Shown one piece after another: positions 61,301 through 64,000 of a stretch of 64,000 nt of DNA. The position numbers and the translations under genes were made by a program. This stretch comes from Caecitellus pseudoparvulus (Eukaryota > Bigyra: Bicosoecida): NCBI GenBank assembly GCA_965644315.1, contig CBFFRQ010000066.1, positions 1-64,000 on the forward strand, given 5' to 3'. A model generated the notes under the pieces. That model worked only from the letters and a program-made list of their open reading frames with translations, ran no database searches and had not been told where the DNA came from. Every line of letters begins with the position of its first letter. Within the stretch, counting starts at the first letter, position 1.

Positions 61301-62570
61301 GCTGCACGCGACACCGCACACACGGCACATCCCCCAGGCCTGGCGGCAGCAGCGCCCGCCGCCCCAGAAGGAGTCGGGCGCCAGCTTGTACCTCTGCGTG
61401 GACCCCAGCACGCCCTCCACCCTGCTGCCGCTCAGTGGACACCACCTAGCCGACTGCACCCCCATCGGGCAGGGCGCCTTCGGGCGGGTGTACAAGGGCG
61501 TGCGCGAGAAAGTCTCCTCCCTGCCTGCCATGTTGCAGGGGAGCAGGGCCAGTGCTGCGCATGCCCCCCGCAAGGGACTGCGGTCAGACGTCGCCATCAA
61601 GTGCTTCCGCGAGGTGTCCATTTCTCCGCATTACTCCGCGCCCCTTGCAGCCAGTGCCCTCCCCCCCGCCCTCGCGCCGCGACCCGGCGCGCCGGACTGG
61701 GTCCTCGCCTACCTAGAGATGGCGCCCGTGTTCACGCTGCCCAAGCACCCACACGTGCTGCCTGCGCTGCAGCTGGTGTACCAGCCACTGGCCCTCGTCA
61801 CGCCCTTCTGCCACAATGGCTCCGTGCAGGGCCTGCTGGTGGAGGACACCCACCCCTCCAAGCGCGCCAAGGACGTGCCCATGTCCCAGCGCCTGACCTG
61901 GGCTGCGCAGGCCGCCAACGGGCTGCAGGAACTGCACTCCCACAACATCGTCCACCGCGACGTGGCCACGCGCAACCTGCTCCTGGACCGCAGCTTCAAC
62001 GTCGTGGTGGGGGACTTTGGCCTGGCCCGCATGCTGGGCAGCAGCGCCCCCCTGCCCTCCCCGGCCCTGGCTGTCCTGGCCCGTGGTGCTCACGCACGCC
62101 GAGGTGGGCCCACTGTGACCCTGCAGGCAGCGCCGCCCCGCAGGCGCCGCCGGGGCAGTGGCAGCAGCGCCTACCGTGCCGAGCACGCGCCGAGTGGAGG
62201 CGAGTACGTGTACCACTCGGCAGGGGGGGGCATGCTGCCCGCCGCGTGGACGGCACCCGAGTGCCTGACCAGCGGGGACTTCTCCGCCGCCTCCGACGTG
62301 TACGCCTTTGGCGTGACGGTGTGGGAGATGGTGACGGGGTGGCGCCCCTGGCACGCCCTGGCCAAGACCCGCGGGCCAGCTGCCGTGGCGGAGCACGTCA
62401 TGCGGGGGCACACCCTGCCCCTGCCGCACGACGTCATCCCCGCCCCCATCCGCTCTCTCCTGCGCAGGTGCTGGGGCCCTGCCCACCGCCGGCCCACGGC
62501 GGCCACCTGCAGGCAGTGGCTGCAGCGGCAAGCTGCCCTGGAGGCCGCTGCGGAGGCAAGCATGCATTGA
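58362..62570 (+). CDS. Ankyrin-repeat protein kinase (TKL/tyrosine-kinase-like)
   Basis: Single exon, 1402 residues from the first in-frame ATG. N-terminal region of unknown fold. Ankyrin repeats are in two blocks, about 300-480 (HAAAVRGHVSVLELAWAHA, then LSPLQVAALAGQPAAVDALM) and about 770-1000 (GNILHWACRLDQTEAVQWLL, LTPLHIACRSDHEHTVQVLL, and TPLHAACRRGHVAVAQWLLE). The kinase domain covers about 1028-1395: glycine loop IGQGAFGRVYKG, DVAIKCF with the Lys, catalytic loop IVHRDVATRNLLLD, VGDFGLARM, WTAPECLTSGDFSAASDVYAFG and a closing RCWGPAHRRPTAATC. All catalytic residues are present. The HRDxATRN loop resembles tyrosine kinases (HRDLAARN), but the overall style is tyrosine-kinase-like, so residue specificity is open. 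Stop lies 12 bp from the convergent DM10 gene. Confidence 0.9.
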   Translation: MSCKPGGAREGPGPSLAASSLDLLSPSSLAVFRGVPASICDEEQCCVQYSGCVEGQVRVGDSPLNAEPSPHGIVLFASLRGDMAVDVHMSVLDTVLPSGCLELRLPGGRVQTLSVTAPAQLDPPAQGALQWQTAGHLTRALLADDVPGVQAALPGPPSEPIPTLLGLPPISLGRGLLDCWTPGAGDSNRAYLPGVSAPVVPRQQWCLPSHFDASGQLPMSDVPLPVLAAWCGARACLETLCQSWVEAQDSQVWTATLHAAAVRGHVSVLELAWAHAPPDARTAALSVHPPLITAPGPLRNLELVHCAAAAGQAAVLQWLVHSAGVSPTTFTSGAEDGLSPLQVAALAGQPAAVDALMQGDSADMCAQGAAQQNVLHLLASVHPREWRAAHDVVLDMLCAAPQAAALSRARDDWRRVPRHVAHVSGNDALLLALVDAGLEGSTETAEGEASPGRRLRRADTEVALSEGGTPVLGGAEDASPRSTDTVPGVLLVPRPLASAMLSHSGRELMEVWLWQQRSVAPPPTLPGSLQHSRLLAMCRKCAKAGDLASFHAVAAALPPREDGDLPTAQLLLHCGPLHAAVVHDHPAIASCIVAQKRTAWCLPRHAPHTVEKGPWTPPRAARRGASRQLVRSHARLSARDTALLSTYTTSVHKLVIQSVQLGSVAGLAWLLDTLRDAALARAVAAAEQGSCPEQDLRAWWADMGGVAMQTAASRGDVRVLQTAWHWLQSLDAQGEPGLASALFEALVHATEAGHWAAAAWIMGTTGMTGAQPPPLRSGRPRTGNILHWACRLDQTEAVQWLLRTPALLALLNAPDRSGLTPLHIACRSDHEHTVQVLLAAGARVEEGGPGGSVVHLAAASGNLGLVQQLVGSAPHTVHSMDGDGRTPLHAACRRGHVAVAQWLLEEAGADPDAVDAFDASPLLLACAASAVNLVKYLMSLPGVDVARVDAAGRGVLSHAARSVTQRAVRLVTWLLRKAAQLHATPHTRHIPQAWRQQRPPPQKESGASLYLCVDPSTPSTLLPLSGHHLADCTPIGQGAFGRVYKGVREKVSSLPAMLQGSRASAAHAPRKGLRSDVAIKCFREVSISPHYSAPLAASALPPALAPRPGAPDWVLAYLEMAPVFTLPKHPHVLPALQLVYQPLALVTPFCHNGSVQGLLVEDTHPSKRAKDVPMSQRLTWAAQAANGLQELHSHNIVHRDVATRNLLLDRSFNVVVGDFGLARMLGSSAPLPSPALAVLARGAHARRGGPTVTLQAAPPRRRRRGSGSSAYRAEHAPSGGEYVYHSAGGGMLPAAWTAPECLTSGDFSAASDVYAFGVTVWEMVTGWRPWHALAKTRGPAAVAEHVMRGHTLPLPHDVIPAPIRSLLRRCWGPAHRRPTAATCRQWLQRQAALEAAAEASMH

Positions 62571-62582
62571 CGGCTGGCCAGC

Positions 62583-64000
62583 TCAGTAGCCGGGGCGGCC
62601 GTACCCCCCCGACGTCGTGGTGTACATGGCAGGGATCTTGACGCCTGCCGGCACTGCGACGCCTGGCACGGAGCCCTTGGCCACCTCCCGGGTGGCGGCC
62701 TGCACCAGGGCAGCCTCGCGGGCGGCCTGCTCCTCAGCTGCTGCAGCGCGGGCGGCTGCGCGGCGCGCGCGGAATTCATCCTCAGCTGCCTGCGCCTCCG
62801 CCTCCAGCTGGGCCAGGCGGGCCTGCTCCTCCTTGCGCTCCTCGGAGGGCGGCTTGGAGGGTTTGTGCAGGGCGAAGAACACCTCCGTCGCCTCCACGTC
62901 CGTCGAGGGCAGCGTCTCGCGGGTGAACGGGTCTGCGTCCAGGATCTCGAACACGTGCCCCATGATGGTGGCCGTCTGCCCCGGGACGAACGTGGACGGG
63001 TCGTACGGCGCCCCGGCGGGCGTCTTGTGGGGGCCCCGGCGCAGGAACTTACCCCCCACGAAGCCGCCGTCCCGCGCAGGCGGCTCGAAGATGGCCAGGG
63101 AGTCGTCAGACGGGTAAAAGGAGATGCTGAAGCGGCGGGGCTCATCCTGCGGCACGCTGGACACCAGGCGGGCGCGCCAGCGGTACACCTGGCCGTCGTG
63201 CACCATCCACTTGTTGTAGTTCTTGCGGGGGCCGCGCATGGGCCGCACGTACCGCACAGACAGCTTGGAGTCCTCGTCAGTGCCGAAACCAGTGGCGGGG
63301 GGCACCACGTGCTCAGCCGGCACGTGCTTGGCGGCGCTGGTCCACTGGGCTGGCGGCTGGGGCTGCCCCAGCACTGTCTCGTAGTAGTGCCGCGTGAAGG
63401 GGTCCACGGCGCGGATCTGCAGCGTGCGTCCGTACACGTCCACAGTGCCGCCCACGCGCAGGTCCTTGGGCCGGATGAACAGCTCCGGGTGGTGCCGCAC
63501 CGCGTCCGAGCCGACGTCCAGGGAGCGGCGCCAGTCCTTGGGCAGGGGGCACTTCTTGAGCAGGGCAGGGAAGGGGTCCTTGCCGTTGTTCACCTTGTGC
63601 ATCTCCCGCACCTCCACCTCGTCGTCGGCCAGGAAGTAGTTCAGGCAGAAGTGGGAGATGTCCCCGCCCTCCTTCTCCCGCTCGTCCCAAATGCAGTCGA
63701 AGCGCAGGACATCCCCGTCGTGCTGCTGGAACTGCGCCCGCCGCCGGGGGTCCCGCACGAACTTGCCCCGCATGGCCTCCATGTGCTCCTTCACGCCGTA
63801 CATGCGCTTGTTGTGCCCGTGGGTGCTCTTGGGCCCCGCGCGCTGCGTGAGGGCGAACAGGCCCTCCTCGTGGGGGTCGCTGGGCACGGGCTCCGAGGGG
63901 CCCTGGTCAATGCCGGCCTGGGCGAACCAGTGGCGGGTGAAGCCGTCCACGTCGTAGATGCGGAAGGTGCGCCCGTAAAACGTCACCTCGTTGCCCACCA
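62583..64000 (-). CDS. EFHC/Rib72-type DM10 protein, 5' end outside the window
   Basis: EFHC1/2 and algal Rib72 are inner proteins of ciliary doublet microtubules. 472 residues are visible; the frame runs off the right edge, so the N-terminus is missing. DM10 repeats are recognised by VTFYGRTFRIYDVDGFTRHWF, then FDCIWDERE with FCLNYFLADDEVEVREMHKVNNGKDPFP; the second by VDVYGRTLQIRAVDPFTRHYYE and FSISFYPSDDSLAIFEPPARDGGFVGGKFL; a last half by MGHVFEILDADPFT. The tail is an Ala/Glu/Arg coiled coil (ERKEEQARLAQLEAEAQAAE), then a Gly/Tyr-rich end (SGGYGRPGY). The C-terminal EF-hand region of animal EFHC proteins and of Rib72 is not present before the stop. Another DM10 protein family is the alternative. 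Confidence 0.88.
   Translation of the reverse strand, partial: VGNEVTFYGRTFRIYDVDGFTRHWFAQAGIDQGPSEPVPSDPHEEGLFALTQRAGPKSTHGHNKRMYGVKEHMEAMRGKFVRDPRRRAQFQQHDGDVLRFDCIWDEREKEGGDISHFCLNYFLADDEVEVREMHKVNNGKDPFPALLKKCPLPKDWRRSLDVGSDAVRHHPELFIRPKDLRVGGTVDVYGRTLQIRAVDPFTRHYYETVLGQPQPPAQWTSAAKHVPAEHVVPPATGFGTDEDSKLSVRYVRPMRGPRKNYNKWMVHDGQVYRWRARLVSSVPQDEPRRFSISFYPSDDSLAIFEPPARDGGFVGGKFLRRGPHKTPAGAPYDPSTFVPGQTATIMGHVFEILDADPFTRETLPSTDVEATEVFFALHKPSKPPSEERKEEQARLAQLEAEAQAAEDEFRARRAAARAAAAEEQAAREAALVQAATREVAKGSVPGVAVPAGVKIPAMYTTTSGGYGRPGY

Noticed and set aside
1-64000. Bacterial or viral origin of the window
   Set aside because: Consistent spliceosomal introns, eukaryote-only protein families and divergent gene order throughout. 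No operons, ribosome-binding sites or viral hallmark genes seen.

Overview
This is a stretch of GC-rich, gene-dense nuclear DNA from a flagellated eukaryotic microbe. The evidence is short GT-AG introns (most often opening with GTGCGT or GTGAGT), a eukaryotic-type ribosomal protein L12, spliceosome, ribosome-biogenesis and mRNA-export factors, and two proteins of cilia (a CC2D2A transition-zone protein and an EFHC/Rib72-type DM10 protein). The style suits a unicellular alga or related protist. No plastid-diagnostic gene is present, so the lineage (stramenopile, haptophyte, green or other) cannot be settled from this window.

Layout. 1-4834: a roughly 2.9-kb tandem duplication carrying two copies of a minus-strand gene. 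Its protein is built from repeats of about 145-160 residues that I do not recognise, most of them encoded by one phase-0 exon each. 4970-12421 (plus): an AHA1-like Hsp90 co-chaperone with two N-type domains, SF3A1, a DUF952 protein, pescadillo and UTP23. 12422-13075: lower-GC intergenic DNA with a possible integrase scrap. 13076-20476: an ankyrin protein (minus), a bZIP factor (plus) and a disordered protein (minus). 21039-25984: a Cys-type glutathione peroxidase (6 exons), the ether-lipid enzyme AGPS (minus, ending in the peroxisomal signal AKL) and THOC3. 26220-33791: a cyclic-nucleotide-type cation channel with a GIGD filter, a TPR protein with a signal peptide, and an EF-hand protein (minus). 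33942-40584 (minus): CC2D2A. 41047-45288: an NTF2-like protein, RPL12 and a polytopic membrane protein (minus). 45696-54058 (plus): AP-4 beta, a 1439-residue coiled-coil/low-complexity protein and proteasome chaperone PSMG2. 54107-62570: queuosine-salvage QNG1 (minus), a GH65 glycosidase and an ankyrin-kinase fusion. 62583-64000: the DM10 protein (minus, 5' end outside).

Genes alternate strand often. Divergent pairs share short 5' regions (QNG1/GH65 170 bp, AGPS/THOC3 290 bp, membrane protein/AP4B 407 bp) and convergent pairs are separated by only 12-80 bp. There is no operon logic. Many genes are housekeeping (splicing, ribosome assembly, mRNA export, proteasome, coat vesicles). The ciliary genes, the channel and the ankyrin-kinase point to a motile, signalling cell.

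The items most worth pursuing are the modular tandem-duplicated gene at the left edge, the double-N-domain AHA1, the GIGD channel, and a recurrent 10-mer CAA(A/T)TTCCGC found almost only on the plus strand. Exon boundaries were inferred by eye from splice signals, reading-frame continuity and family alignment from memory. Nothing was searched or computed.
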